Assembly: GCF_900111175.1 (NCBI RefSeq)
Contig: NZ_FOGI01000010.1
Span: 186,001 to 250,000 of the forward strand
Length of the DNA stretch: 64,000 bases
Direction of reading: 5' to 3'
From: Actinokineospora terrae
Lineage (GTDB): Bacteria; Actinomycetota; Actinomycetes; Mycobacteriales; Pseudonocardiaceae
A model generated the notes under the pieces. That model made no database searches and had not been told where the DNA came from. It saw only the letters and a program-made list of their open reading frames with translations. A program made the position numbers and the translations under genes. Shown piece after piece: positions 1 to 8,070 of the stretch (positions are counted from its first letter, which is position 1; each line of letters begins with the position of its first letter).

Positions 1-158
1 CCCGCACCGGGACCGTGGCGTACATGCTGGGCGCCCTGGAGATCGGCCGCTTCGGTGTGGTGTCCATCGCCCACGACACCCCCGCCGCCGAGGCCAGGCA
101 CCACGAACTGGTCCGCGCCTTCGACACCCGGGTGGCCGAGGTCGCCCAGACCGGCTGA
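1..158 (+). CDS. Unidentified protein, C-terminal end (partial)
   Basis: An open frame enters from the left edge and ends at a TGA at 156-158. About 51 residues are visible, with a hydrophobic stretch (AYMLGALEIGRFGVVSIAHD) followed by a charged helix-like tail (ARHHELVRAFDTRVAEVAQTG). Codon use is typical of the neighbouring genes, so I take it as a real gene end. The fragment is too short for me to assign a family. The next gene starts about 100 bp downstream on the same strand and has its own ribosome binding site. Confidence 0.6.
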   Translation, partial: RTGTVAYMLGALEIGRFGVVSIAHDTPAAEARHHELVRAFDTRVAEVAQTG

Positions 159-259
159 GCGCGGGCTCACCCGAACAGGGCCCGTGTGGACTGCCCGCGG
201 TTGACCCCGGGCGGCCGCGGGTATCCCGGGTCAACCGACCTCACTCCAGGGAGACCGCC

Positions 260-1351
260 ATGGCCCTTCTCGACGGCGTCACCTCGGGGGTGGAGGAGGA
301 GTTCCTCCTGGTCGACCCCCTGCACGGCGCTCCCCGCCCGGTAGCCCCGGATGTCCTGGCCGACCTGCCGCGGGCGCCGTGGCTGGGTCAGGCCGAGCTC
401 TTCCCCACCCAGGTGGAGATCGCCACCGGTGTCTGCGCCGACCTCGACGCACTCGCCTGTCAACTCGACGAGGCGAGGCAGGCGGTGCGGAAAGCCGCCG
501 AGACATATGGTGTCGTGCCCATGGCCTCCGGTGTCCCGGTAATGGACGGGCCCCTGTTGGAAAGGCCGGCGGGGGAGAGGTTCGCGGCGATTCACGAACG
601 GTTCAGCGCCGTTGTCGAGGATTATCAGGCTTGTGGTTGTCATGTCCATATCGGCGTCACGGACCCGGATCTCGCCGTCGCGGTGATCAACCACGTCACG
701 CCGTGGATTCCGACTCTGGCGGCATTGGCCGTCAATTCGCCGATCAGGAGCGGGCGCGACCGGGGGCACAACAGCCTCAGGCAACTGGATCAGGCCGGGT
801 TCCCCGGCTCGGGGCTCCCGCCCTGGTTCAGCTCCGCCGCCGACCACCACGAACAGGTCGCCCGCCTGGTCGACTGCGGGACCATCCTCGACGACCGGAT
901 GACCTTCTGGCTGGTGCGCCGGTCACCGCACCTGCCGACCATCGAGGTGCGCGCGGCCGACACCGTGCAGCAACCCTGGGAGGCCGTCCTGCAAGCCGCG
1001 CTGGTCCGCGGACTGGCGCGCACCGCGCTCAAGGAACTTGAGCTGGGTCGAGAAGGGCCACGGCTCGACCCGCAGCTCGGCGCGGCGAGCCTGTGGGCCG
1101 CGGCACGGTACGGCATCGGGAAAGCGATCGACCCGGTACGCGGCGTGGCGACCACCGCCGAGGAACGGGTGCGGGCGATGGTGGAGTGGATCGGGCCCGA
1201 GCTGCGCGAGGTCGGGGACTGGGAGTACACCCAGACCGCGGTCCGCCGCCTGTTCACCGACGGCACCGGCGCCACCAGGCAGCGGGACGCCCTGGCGAGG
1301 GGTGACCTGGTCGCCTCCGTCACACGTGTGGGGATCACGGAGTTGGGGTAA
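260..1351 (+). CDS. Carboxylate-amine ligase, glutamate-cysteine ligase type 2 (YbdK-like)
   Basis: The 363-residue protein belongs to the GCS2 family, which joins a carboxylate (usually the gamma-carboxyl of glutamate) to an amine using ATP. The N-terminal GVEEEFLLVD block (about residues 10-19) and CGCHVHIGV (about 125-133) are the family's nucleotide- and metal-binding signatures, and the length fits YbdK/EgtA-like members. The ATG at 260 follows a GGGAG at a normal distance. It is followed after 30 bp by an iron-containing redox enzyme and a CDGSH protein on the same strand, so a thiol or redox role is plausible. The family is sure; the true substrate cannot be read from sequence. Confidence 0.85.
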   Translation: MALLDGVTSGVEEEFLLVDPLHGAPRPVAPDVLADLPRAPWLGQAELFPTQVEIATGVCADLDALACQLDEARQAVRKAAETYGVVPMASGVPVMDGPLLERPAGERFAAIHERFSAVVEDYQACGCHVHIGVTDPDLAVAVINHVTPWIPTLAALAVNSPIRSGRDRGHNSLRQLDQAGFPGSGLPPWFSSAADHHEQVARLVDCGTILDDRMTFWLVRRSPHLPTIEVRAADTVQQPWEAVLQAALVRGLARTALKELELGREGPRLDPQLGAASLWAAARYGIGKAIDPVRGVATTAEERVRAMVEWIGPELREVGDWEYTQTAVRRLFTDGTGATRQRDALARGDLVASVTRVGITELG

Positions 1352-1381
1352 CCGCGCCGCAGGTTACGGAAAGGACCTGCG

Positions 1382-2353
1382 ATGACCCTGCCCTCCCCGC
1401 GTGGTGAACTCTCGGCGGCTGTCCACTCCGCACTCAGCGGCCACCGCGGTCCTCTCCCGACCGCCGACCGCGCCGACCCCCACGGCGACGACCTGACGCT
1501 CGCCCTGCACCTGCTCTACGAAATGCACTACCGGGGCTTTCCCGGCGTGCCCGCGGAACTGGAATGGGACCTTGACCTGCTTCGCATGCGGGCAAGCATG
1601 GAACGAGGATTCCTCGACGCCCTGCGGTCCGAGGTGGAGGGTGGGACGGACATCACCGGAGAGCTCGACGAGCTGTCCGTCGAGGTCGTACCCGGCGCCG
1701 GGGTGTCGCACTTCCTGCGCGACCGCGGGCAGTGGTCGCAGGTCCAGGAGTTCTTCATCCACCGCTCGATCTACCACCTCAAGGAAGGCGACCCGCACGC
1801 CTGGGTCATCCCGAGGCTGAGCGGCCGGGCGAAAGCGGCGCTCGTCGCGGTGGAGTACGACGAGTTCGGCGCGGGGAAGGCCGATCAAGCGCACGCGCGG
1901 CTGTTCGCGGACCTGCTGGAGGCCGCCGGGTTGTCGAGCGGGTACCTGCACTACCTCGACGTCGTCCCCGCGCCCGCGATCGCGACGGTGAACCTGATGT
2001 CGATGTTCGGGCTGCACCGGTCGTTGCGCGGGGCCCTGGTCGGGCACTTCGCCGCCGCCGAGATCACGACCGCGCCCAGCGCCCGCCGCACGGTTTCCGC
2101 GCTGCGCAGGCTGTCCGCGCCCGAGGCCTGCGTCCGGTTCTACACCGAACACATCGAGGCGGACGCGGTCCACGAGCAGGTGATGCGGCACGACGTGGTC
2201 GACGGGCTGCTGGCGGACGAGCCGGACCTGGCCGCCGATCTCGTGTTCGGCGTGCAGGCGACCGAGCTGCTCGAAGGGCGGCTGGCCGACTGGTTGCTCG
2301 GCTCGTGGCAGGGCGGGCGCTCGTCGCTGCGCGAGTCCCTGGTGGCGGCGTGA
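1382..2353 (+). CDS. Iron-containing redox enzyme family protein (haem-oxygenase-like fold)
   Basis: The 323-residue protein matches the haem-oxygenase-like diiron family, an all-helical fold that usually binds two irons through Glu, His and Asp residues. Likely ligand segments are EFFIHRSIYHLKEGDPHAW in the middle, AALVAVEYDEFG shortly after, and YTEHIEADAVHEQ near the C-terminus (EH followed by a second His one helical turn later). The ATG at 1382 lies downstream of GGAAAGGA. It sits between the carboxylate-amine ligase and a CDGSH protein whose GTG start overlaps its stop, so the three are probably one operon. Members of this fold oxidise varied small molecules, and I cannot name the substrate. 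Confidence 0.75.
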   Translation: MTLPSPRGELSAAVHSALSGHRGPLPTADRADPHGDDLTLALHLLYEMHYRGFPGVPAELEWDLDLLRMRASMERGFLDALRSEVEGGTDITGELDELSVEVVPGAGVSHFLRDRGQWSQVQEFFIHRSIYHLKEGDPHAWVIPRLSGRAKAALVAVEYDEFGAGKADQAHARLFADLLEAAGLSSGYLHYLDVVPAPAIATVNLMSMFGLHRSLRGALVGHFAAAEITTAPSARRTVSALRRLSAPEACVRFYTEHIEADAVHEQVMRHDVVDGLLADEPDLAADLVFGVQATELLEGRLADWLLGSWQGGRSSLRESLVAA

Positions 2354-2580
2354 CCGCGCGCGACACCACGGTCCGGATCACCAGCGGGCCGGTGCTCGTG
2401 GACGGACCGGTGGTCGTGCACGGAGTGGACGGTTCGGTGGTCCGCTCGGAGCGGTTCGTGACGGCGGTCTGCACGTGTCGGCGCAGCAAGATCTACCCGC
2501 TGTGCGACGCCAGCCACCGCGAGGTCCGGCGCGCCACCGGCTCCTGCGCCCCGGCGGACCGGGACGCAGGAGCCGAGTGA
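2350..2580 (+). CDS. CDGSH-type iron-sulfur protein
   Basis: This small protein of 76 residues carries the CDGSH [2Fe-2S] signature: Cys41, Cys43, Cys52 and His56 in VCTCRRSKIYPLCDASHR, the three-Cys/one-His pattern that defines the family. The consensus DGSH is DASH here. The GTG start at 2350 overlaps the stop of the preceding redox enzyme by four bases (GTGA), a sign of translational coupling. CDGSH proteins are small electron-transfer or cluster-transfer proteins, so it may serve the diiron enzyme directly upstream; that link is inference from the overlap. Confidence 0.85.
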   Translation: MTARDTTVRITSGPVLVDGPVVVHGVDGSVVRSERFVTAVCTCRRSKIYPLCDASHREVRRATGSCAPADRDAGAE

Positions 2581-2611
2581 GCTACGGGGACAGCTTCTGG
2601 GGGAACAGCTT

Positions 2612-4138
2612 CTAGGGGAACAGCGGAGTGTCTGCCTCGCAGCTACCCGATGGCAGGGCGCCGTCGAGCAGGTAGCGCTCGTATGCCTTGCCCACACAGG
2701 AGATCCCCACGGCGCCGTGGCCGTAGTTGGCGACGGGCAACAGGGCGGAGTTGGGCATCAGGCGGTGCAACGCCCGGGCGCCGCTGATCGGCGTGGACGG
2801 GTCGTGCGTGTTGTTGACGATCAGCAGCGGTGCCGAGGTCCACTTCTGCCACGGCCCCTGGTACGCCCCGGCCGAGCGGACCGGCCACGCCCGGCACGCC
2901 GACCCGACCCAGCTCCACATCGGACCGAAGTCCGGTGCGGTCCGGCCCGCCCACGCGGCCGACCGCACAGCGGCGTCGCGGTCGGTCGGGTTGTCGGTCT
3001 CCCCGCAGGCCACACCCTCGAAGCCGGGCGAGATCTGGCGGGTCTTGTCCTTGAGCAACGACCATGCCGAACTCGCTCGTACGCCGCGGTTGCTCGTCGC
3101 CTGGTAGGCCTCCTCGATGGCGTTCATGAGGATGGGGTAGGTCTCGGCGGAGAGCATCGCGGTGTGGGCGGTGCCGATGAGCAGCGGGTAGCTCACCGGT
3201 CCGGCCGGGGTCTGCAACGGGGCTTCCTTGGCCCGCCGCACGATGGTGTCCCACTTCTCCCGCGCCGAACCCGCCGCCACGCAGCGCGTCGGGCCGACTC
3301 GGTCGCATTCGGACAAAGCGCTCGTGAGCGCCTCCCAGGCGCCGTCACCGCTGTTGACGCGGGCGGTGACGAGGTACTGGGAGTCCTTGCCCCTGCCGGT
3401 GCTCCACTGGACCGGGTCCACGACACCGTCGACGATCATGTTGCGGACGCGGTCGGGGTAGAGAGCGGCGTACGTGGCACCGACGACCGATCCGTAGGAC
3501 AGGCCGTAGAAGCTGAACGCCCGGTCACCCACCGCCCGGCGCACCAGCTCCAGGTCGCGGACGGTGTCGGCGGTCGACATGTGCCGGATGATCGGGTTGG
3601 CACCCCGCGCGCACAGGGTGCGCAGGTAGTCGTCGTACGCCAGTCGCGCCCGCAGGTCGTCGGCGGTGTGCGGGAACGGCTCCTCGGGCTTGGCCACCTC
3701 GGCAGGCGCGCCCCGGCCCGCGGTGCAGGTGACCGGTTCGCTGCCGCAGCCCTTCGTCACGCAGTTGCGGGTCCCGCCGATGCCGCGCGGGTCCAGCCCC
3801 GCGATGTCGTAGCGGGCCGTGACCCGCTTGCCCAGCAAGTCCCCGGCGACCAGGGTGAAGTCCGCCACCGCGCCGCCGGGTCCACCGTTGTTGACGAACA
3901 GGGTGCCGATCTTGTGCCGCTGGTCGGTCGCGGGCAGCTTCGTCGCCCGCAGCGCGATGGTCGGACCACCCGGTCGCGAGTGGTCGAGCGGGACCGCGAT
4001 CGCCGCGCACTGGAGCACCGTGTCATCCGGACACCGCTGCCACCGCACCCGCACCCCGTCCTGCGCCGCGGCGGCGCCGGGTAACGCCACCGCCGCGACC
4101 GTGACCGCCGCCAAGGCGGCCACCGATCTGTTGAACAT
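2612..4138 (-). CDS. Secreted alpha/beta-hydrolase, tripeptidyl aminopeptidase type (S33)
   Basis: The 508-residue protein opens with a Sec-type signal peptide (MFNRSVAALAAVTVAAVALPGAAAAQ) and then an alpha/beta-hydrolase domain. FYGLSYGSVVG holds the nucleophile Ser in a GxSxG elbow near residue 214, NNGGPGGA is the oxyanion-loop motif typical of proline iminopeptidase/tripeptidyl aminopeptidase relatives, and NNTHDPSTPISGA with NYGHGAVG near the C-terminus supply the likely Asp and His. Streptomyces homologues release tripeptides from secreted protein N-termini. It converges on the CDGSH gene with a 31 bp gap and diverges from the YchJ-like gene. It is probably extracellular. Confidence 0.88.
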   Translation of the reverse strand: MFNRSVAALAAVTVAAVALPGAAAAQDGVRVRWQRCPDDTVLQCAAIAVPLDHSRPGGPTIALRATKLPATDQRHKIGTLFVNNGGPGGAVADFTLVAGDLLGKRVTARYDIAGLDPRGIGGTRNCVTKGCGSEPVTCTAGRGAPAEVAKPEEPFPHTADDLRARLAYDDYLRTLCARGANPIIRHMSTADTVRDLELVRRAVGDRAFSFYGLSYGSVVGATYAALYPDRVRNMIVDGVVDPVQWSTGRGKDSQYLVTARVNSGDGAWEALTSALSECDRVGPTRCVAAGSAREKWDTIVRRAKEAPLQTPAGPVSYPLLIGTAHTAMLSAETYPILMNAIEEAYQATSNRGVRASSAWSLLKDKTRQISPGFEGVACGETDNPTDRDAAVRSAAWAGRTAPDFGPMWSWVGSACRAWPVRSAGAYQGPWQKWTSAPLLIVNNTHDPSTPISGARALHRLMPNSALLPVANYGHGAVGISCVGKAYERYLLDGALPSGSCEADTPLFP

Positions 4139-4250
4139 CGTCGTGTCTTCCCCTCTGTCTGGCCTGCCCCACTTCTACGGAACGACCACGTAGCCGGAAC
4201 TCACACCGCGGGCTTGTCCTGCCGTCATTCCCCGGGTGGATACTGGCGCC

Positions 4251-4628
4251 ATGCCCCCACGCTGCCCCTGCGGAACCGGCCACCCCTACGCCGACTGCTG
4301 CGGCCGAGCCCACCGCGGCACCCCGGCCCCCACCGCCGAAGCCCTCATGCGCTCCCGCTACACCGCCTTCACCCGCGCCGACACCGCGTACCTCACCCGC
4401 ACCTGGCACCCCGACACCCGCCCGGCCCACCTCACCCTCGACCCCGACCAGCACTGGACCCACCTGGAGATCCTGTCCACAGAGGCCGGAACCCCCACCG
4501 ACACCACCGGCACCGTCGAGTTCCGAGCCCACTACCACCACCAGGGCCACCCCGACTCCCTCCACGAACTGAGCCGCTTCACCCGCCTCGACAACCACTG
4601 GCTCTACCTCGACGGCGACATCCGCTGA
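4251..4628 (+). CDS. YchJ-family protein with SEC-C-type zinc motif
   Basis: The 125-residue protein starts with a metal-binding CPCGTGHPYADCC cluster (Cys5, Cys7, Cys16, Cys17) and continues with the YchJ/UPF0225 NTF2-like fold (ALMRSRYTAFTRADTAYLTRTWHP, then VEFRAHYHHQGHPDSLHELSRF and a final WLYLDGDI). I chose the ATG at 4251 over an in-frame GTG at 4236 because the family begins right at the Cys cluster. YchJ proteins are widespread single-copy proteins of unclear role. The downstream TIR gene starts 77 bp later on the same strand. Confidence 0.85.
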   Translation: MPPRCPCGTGHPYADCCGRAHRGTPAPTAEALMRSRYTAFTRADTAYLTRTWHPDTRPAHLTLDPDQHWTHLEILSTEAGTPTDTTGTVEFRAHYHHQGHPDSLHELSRFTRLDNHWLYLDGDIR

Positions 4629-4705
4629 CGCTTTCGCGTGACTGTCGTCTTTCTGTCGTGCCTTCACCGATCCCTGATCCGCCGACATCCGGCATCGTTG
4701 TCGGG

Positions 4706-6748
4706 GTGACCACCGCCCGGGTATTCCTCAGCCACGCCCCAGAAGACGAACCGCAGGCCGAACTCGTCGAGATCGCCTTGCGCGCCCGGGGGATCCCGGT
4801 GGCCAGGGGCCGGGACCTCACCCTCTTCGACGGCATCACCGACAAGTTGCGGCAGGCGGTCGACGAGGCGTCGGTGTTCGTCGCGGTCTGCTCGCCCCAT
4901 TACCTCGTGCGGCACGCGTGCCAGTGGGAGTTCACCCGTGCGGTGCTCGCGGCCCAGCGGTCGGGTGACCCCGCGGACCGGATCGTCGCGGTGGGTTGCC
5001 CCGACCCCACCGGGTTGGCCGAATGGGCGCGGGCGAACGAGATCGCGGACGTGGTGGCGGCGAAGGTCGACAAGGCGGGCCGGGTCCCGTTGTGCGGCAC
5101 CCGCGACCCGCAGCCGGAGCGGCTGGCCCGGCCCCGCCGCTTCGTCGGCCGGTACGCCACGTTGTGGGAGCTGCACCGCGCGACCGGACCCGTCGTGCTC
5201 ACCGGCAAGGCCGCCAGCGGCAAGACGACGCTGGCCGAGCAGTACGGCGCGTTGTTCCGCACCGCGTACCCGGGCGGCGTGGAGTGGGCGGAGCTCGACG
5301 AGCACGACCCGCTCGACTGGTACACCGCGGACCTGCGCCGGGTCGCGGCGGAGCGCTTCGGCGTGGACCTGGCCGGGCTCGGGCTGGACCAGGCCAGGGA
5401 CGCCCTCGCCGAGTTGCTGACCGTCGCGGGGGCGGACATCTGCTGGTTCGTCGACGGTGTGCCGCCGGGCTGCGACGCCAAGCGGTTCGTCCTACCGTCG
5501 CCGCGCGTGCGAACGGTGCTGACCGCGCGCGCCGCCGACCGCGGCTGGGGTTTCACCGAGATCGCCGTACCGCCGTTCACGCCGGAGGAGGCGCGGCAAC
5601 CCGACCACCGCACCGGCGGCGACCACGTCCGGGCCGTGCTGGCGTTCGCCTCCGTGCTCGACTCCGTGCCGATCTCCGGCGACGTGCTCGTCGACGGCGT
5701 CACGCCGGTCTACGGGTCCGCCGCCCCCATGGTCGTGGCCAGGGTGCTCGACGACCTCGACGGCGTCCTGCACCCGGTGGACCTCCCCGACTGCGCCGGG
5801 CGCCAGACCTGGCGGCTGCACCCGCTGGTGGCCGCCGAGGTCCGCCGCACCACCGACGCCGCCGCCATGGTCGACCGCGCCGCCACGGTGCTCGACCGGG
5901 TGCTCGCCGACCCCAGGGCGGGGCTGCACACCCTGCGCCACGCCACCCGGGTCGCCCGGGACGGGGCACTGGCCCCGGAGACCCGGCAGGCGCTGCTGCG
6001 AGCCGTGGCCGTGCGGCTGGAGGCACGCGGGGACAACGCCGCCGCCTTCTCGGTCCGCGTGGCCGCGGGCGACCACCTGGCCGCCGCGTGGCTCGCGCTC
6101 ACCGCGGGCGCCGCCCCGGAGGCCCTCCGCGAGGCCGCGCAGCTCAAGGGCGACCCCATCAACGACTACCGCGGGCGGTTCCTCACCGCGGCCGCGTACG
6201 ACCTGCTCGGCGCGCACGACCGCGCCGACGCCGTCCTCCCCGGTCTGGCGACCGACCCGATCCCGGTGTGGGCCACGGAGCCGGAACGCGGGCGGATGGC
6301 CCTGTTCCGGGTACGGGCGCTGCGGGCGCGCGGTCACCACGAGACGGCGCGAACACTGCTCGAGGAACTCCTACCGCGGATCCACCGCACCGACCCCGGC
6401 CCGAGTCACCGCGGCGAGTGGGCGGCCGCCGCGGTCGAACACGCCCACCTGCTGCTGCTGACGGGCGACCGGGAAGCCGCGCGGGAGAAGGCGGCCGAGG
6501 TCGAACTCGTGTTCCGGGCCGCGGGACTCGCCCGGCACCGGCTCGCGCAAGAGGCGGGCGCCATCGTCGTCGAGGTCACCGCGGACGTCGCCGCCGCGTG
6601 CCGTGCCGTGCGGCAGGCCGAGACCTGGTACGGCCCGGCCGACTCGCTCACCACCCGCCTGCGCGACGTCCACGGCAGGCTGACCGTCCCCGAACGGGCC
6701 GCACCGAGGTCGCGGCTGTCGCGGTTGCTGCGCGCCGTGTTCGACTGA
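4706..6748 (+). CDS. TIR-NB-ARC NLR-like protein
   Basis: The 680-residue protein has a TIR domain (about 1-125) followed by a STAND NTPase. RVFLSHAPEDE is the TIR strand A/box 1, and SPHYLVRHACQWEF (about 63-76) matches the SxxYxxSxWCxxEL helix that carries the catalytic Glu of TIR NADases (Glu75 here). Then come RRFVGR, Walker A GKAASGKT (about 167-174), Walker B ICWFVD (about 245-250) and an LHPLV motif typical of winged-helix/MHD regions. The C-terminal third is helical and repeat-like. An open frame extends back to 4214, but it overlaps the YchJ gene out of frame, so I place the start at GTG 4706 just before the TIR domain. Its stop is 4 bp from the convergent unknown gene. Confidence 0.85.
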   Translation: MTTARVFLSHAPEDEPQAELVEIALRARGIPVARGRDLTLFDGITDKLRQAVDEASVFVAVCSPHYLVRHACQWEFTRAVLAAQRSGDPADRIVAVGCPDPTGLAEWARANEIADVVAAKVDKAGRVPLCGTRDPQPERLARPRRFVGRYATLWELHRATGPVVLTGKAASGKTTLAEQYGALFRTAYPGGVEWAELDEHDPLDWYTADLRRVAAERFGVDLAGLGLDQARDALAELLTVAGADICWFVDGVPPGCDAKRFVLPSPRVRTVLTARAADRGWGFTEIAVPPFTPEEARQPDHRTGGDHVRAVLAFASVLDSVPISGDVLVDGVTPVYGSAAPMVVARVLDDLDGVLHPVDLPDCAGRQTWRLHPLVAAEVRRTTDAAAMVDRAATVLDRVLADPRAGLHTLRHATRVARDGALAPETRQALLRAVAVRLEARGDNAAAFSVRVAAGDHLAAAWLALTAGAAPEALREAAQLKGDPINDYRGRFLTAAAYDLLGAHDRADAVLPGLATDPIPVWATEPERGRMALFRVRALRARGHHETARTLLEELLPRIHRTDPGPSHRGEWAAAAVEHAHLLLLTGDREAAREKAAEVELVFRAAGLARHRLAQEAGAIVVEVTADVAAACRAVRQAETWYGPADSLTTRLRDVHGRLTVPERAAPRSRLSRLLRAVFD

Positions 6749-6752
6749 GCCC

Positions 6753-7712
6753 TCAGAACACCCAGCCGATGCCGTAGGACCGGGCGGGCCGCAGGTCCTC
6801 GAACTCGGCCCGCGCCTCACCGGTGTCGTCGACGTGCGCGGACGGCCTGCTCGGTGTCGGGTCGGCGGCCTCCTTGGAGAACTCGCCGTCGATCCGCCAC
6901 ACCCGCGCGGGCAGCCGGTGCGACTCGAAGCGCACGTTGAGGTCGAACCGCTCGCAGTCGAACTCGGGGGTGCAGCAGTAGAACGGCGCGATGGCCCGCG
7001 CGCGGACCCGGAAGAAGAAGTCGTGCTCGTCGCCGGGGCCCAGGGCCCTCGGCGGGCGCAGGGTGAACGCGACCCGGTCCGCGGAAACCTGTTCGAGGGC
7101 GCGCACCTCGCCGCCGGAGATCTCGTCGATGCCCAGCGCCGCCAGGTCCACCGGACCCCCGGCCTGCCCGGACGGGCCGACCGACAGCGAGTGCCGCACG
7201 TCGACCAGGTCGGGCTCGTGGCTGACGATGCGGCGCGTCTCGAACACCTCGACGTCGTCGCCGCGCAGCACCAGCCGCACCTGCAACCGCTTGGTGTGCC
7301 AGGGGACGCCGTCCGCGGCCCGCGCCACCTCGCGCGTGGGGCGCGCGCAGGCCAGCTCCGCCAGCAGGTAGACGACCTCGTCCGCGCGCCGCTGCACGGT
7401 CCGCAGGTCCCGGTCCACGACGCGCCCGTGCGCGGCCAGCCTGCCGGTGTAGGTCTCGTTCGCCGGGTTGTCCACCCCGAACACCGCCCGCGCCAGGTCC
7501 CGCCTGCCCTCGGGCAGCAGGCCGACCAGGCCGCGCACCAGGGCGACCAGCTTGTCGCGCACCGCCCCCGGCGGTTCCGCCGGTGTGACCCCCGCCAGCT
7601 CGCGCAGCACCGGTCCGGCCACGGCGGGCAACGAGACCTGGTGCAGGCCCAGTCCCTTGCGGACGTCCTTGAGCTCCTGGCTGAGGATCTTGAGCCGAGT
7701 GTCGGCGTCCAC
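6753..7712 (-). CDS. Unknown protein, copy 1 of a paralogous pair (partner of the TIR-NB-ARC gene)
   Basis: I do not recognise this 319-residue protein. It is clearly homologous to the protein at 10982-11863: shared blocks include LPxxxGPxLRxL, a central helical part with RxxRTxxRR, a WHTxxL motif, VFExRR, and a C-terminal beta-rich half ending in SYGIGWVF (SYGVRW in the paralogue). The N-terminal half looks helical and the C-terminal half like one or two immunoglobulin-type beta domains with paired Cys (FYCCTPEFDCERF). There is no signal peptide or membrane segment. The GTG at 7712 is chosen because the paralogue's conserved N-terminus starts there; the frame runs on upstream without similarity. 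It is convergent with the TIR gene and divergent from a tiny membrane peptide. Confidence 0.75.
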   Translation of the reverse strand: MDADTRLKILSQELKDVRKGLGLHQVSLPAVAGPVLRELAGVTPAEPPGAVRDKLVALVRGLVGLLPEGRRDLARAVFGVDNPANETYTGRLAAHGRVVDRDLRTVQRRADEVVYLLAELACARPTREVARAADGVPWHTKRLQVRLVLRGDDVEVFETRRIVSHEPDLVDVRHSLSVGPSGQAGGPVDLAALGIDEISGGEVRALEQVSADRVAFTLRPPRALGPGDEHDFFFRVRARAIAPFYCCTPEFDCERFDLNVRFESHRLPARVWRIDGEFSKEAADPTPSRPSAHVDDTGEARAEFEDLRPARSYGIGWVF

Positions 7713-7816
7713 TCCACACCCCCATCTCACCGGCGGGCACCCGAGTCTACCCAGTGCGCCGTCGCCTGCGAATCCCGCATCCCCTTTCACGTTCCGCTTC
7801 CCCGCTGTTCCCCGGT

Positions 7817-7855
7817 GTTTCCCGCAGGAGGAAAAACCTGGAAACAGGAAACCCC
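7817..7855. promoter_or_regulatory. Inverted repeat GTTTCC-N24-GGAAAC (copy 1 of 2)
   Basis: GTTTCCCG at 7817-7824 and ACAGGAAACCCC at 7844-7855 form inverted arms with 24 bases between GTTTCC and GGAAAC; a second GGAAAC sits at 7840-7845. The same pair with the same spacing occurs at 11966-12004. Both copies lie about 104 bp upstream of the paralogous unknown gene and upstream of a tiny transmembrane peptide on the other strand. This suggests a shared operator for a divergent promoter region. Confidence 0.55.
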
Positions 7856-7943
7856 TGTCGTCCCCCGCCGCCCGGCACAACCATTCGAGGTGTCGGAATC
7901 GCCCACAGCGGCGCACGGGATCCACCCACCGAAGGAGAACACG

Positions 7944-8000
7944 ATGCACACCCACTACGCCCTCACCATTGTGCTGCTGGCCGTCGGTCTGCTCGGATGA
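7944..8000 (+). CDS. Tiny hydrophobic peptide (18 aa)
   Basis: The ATG at 7944 follows a strong GAAGGAG ribosome binding site at the right distance and encodes MHTHYALTIVLLAVGLLG, essentially one short transmembrane segment. Such a strong site before an otherwise overlooked reading frame argues that it is translated. It lies divergently from the paralogous unknown gene (7712) and 70 bp ahead of the XRE-NB-ARC gene. A second tiny membrane peptide occupies the same relative position in the other cassette (12064). It could be a leader, a membrane anchor or a toxin-like peptide; none of these is shown. Confidence 0.5.
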   Translation: MHTHYALTIVLLAVGLLG

Positions 8001-8070
8001 CCGCGTTCACCCGGGGGCGGCCGACTCCCGTCCCCGGGTGACCCATCCGACGCGACGAGAACCAGGAGCC

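Noticed and set aside
4214..4705. N-terminal extension of the TIR-NB-ARC frame
   Set aside because: It overlaps the YchJ gene in another frame and is His/Pro/Arg-rich without domain similarity; the TIR domain begins at GTG 4706.
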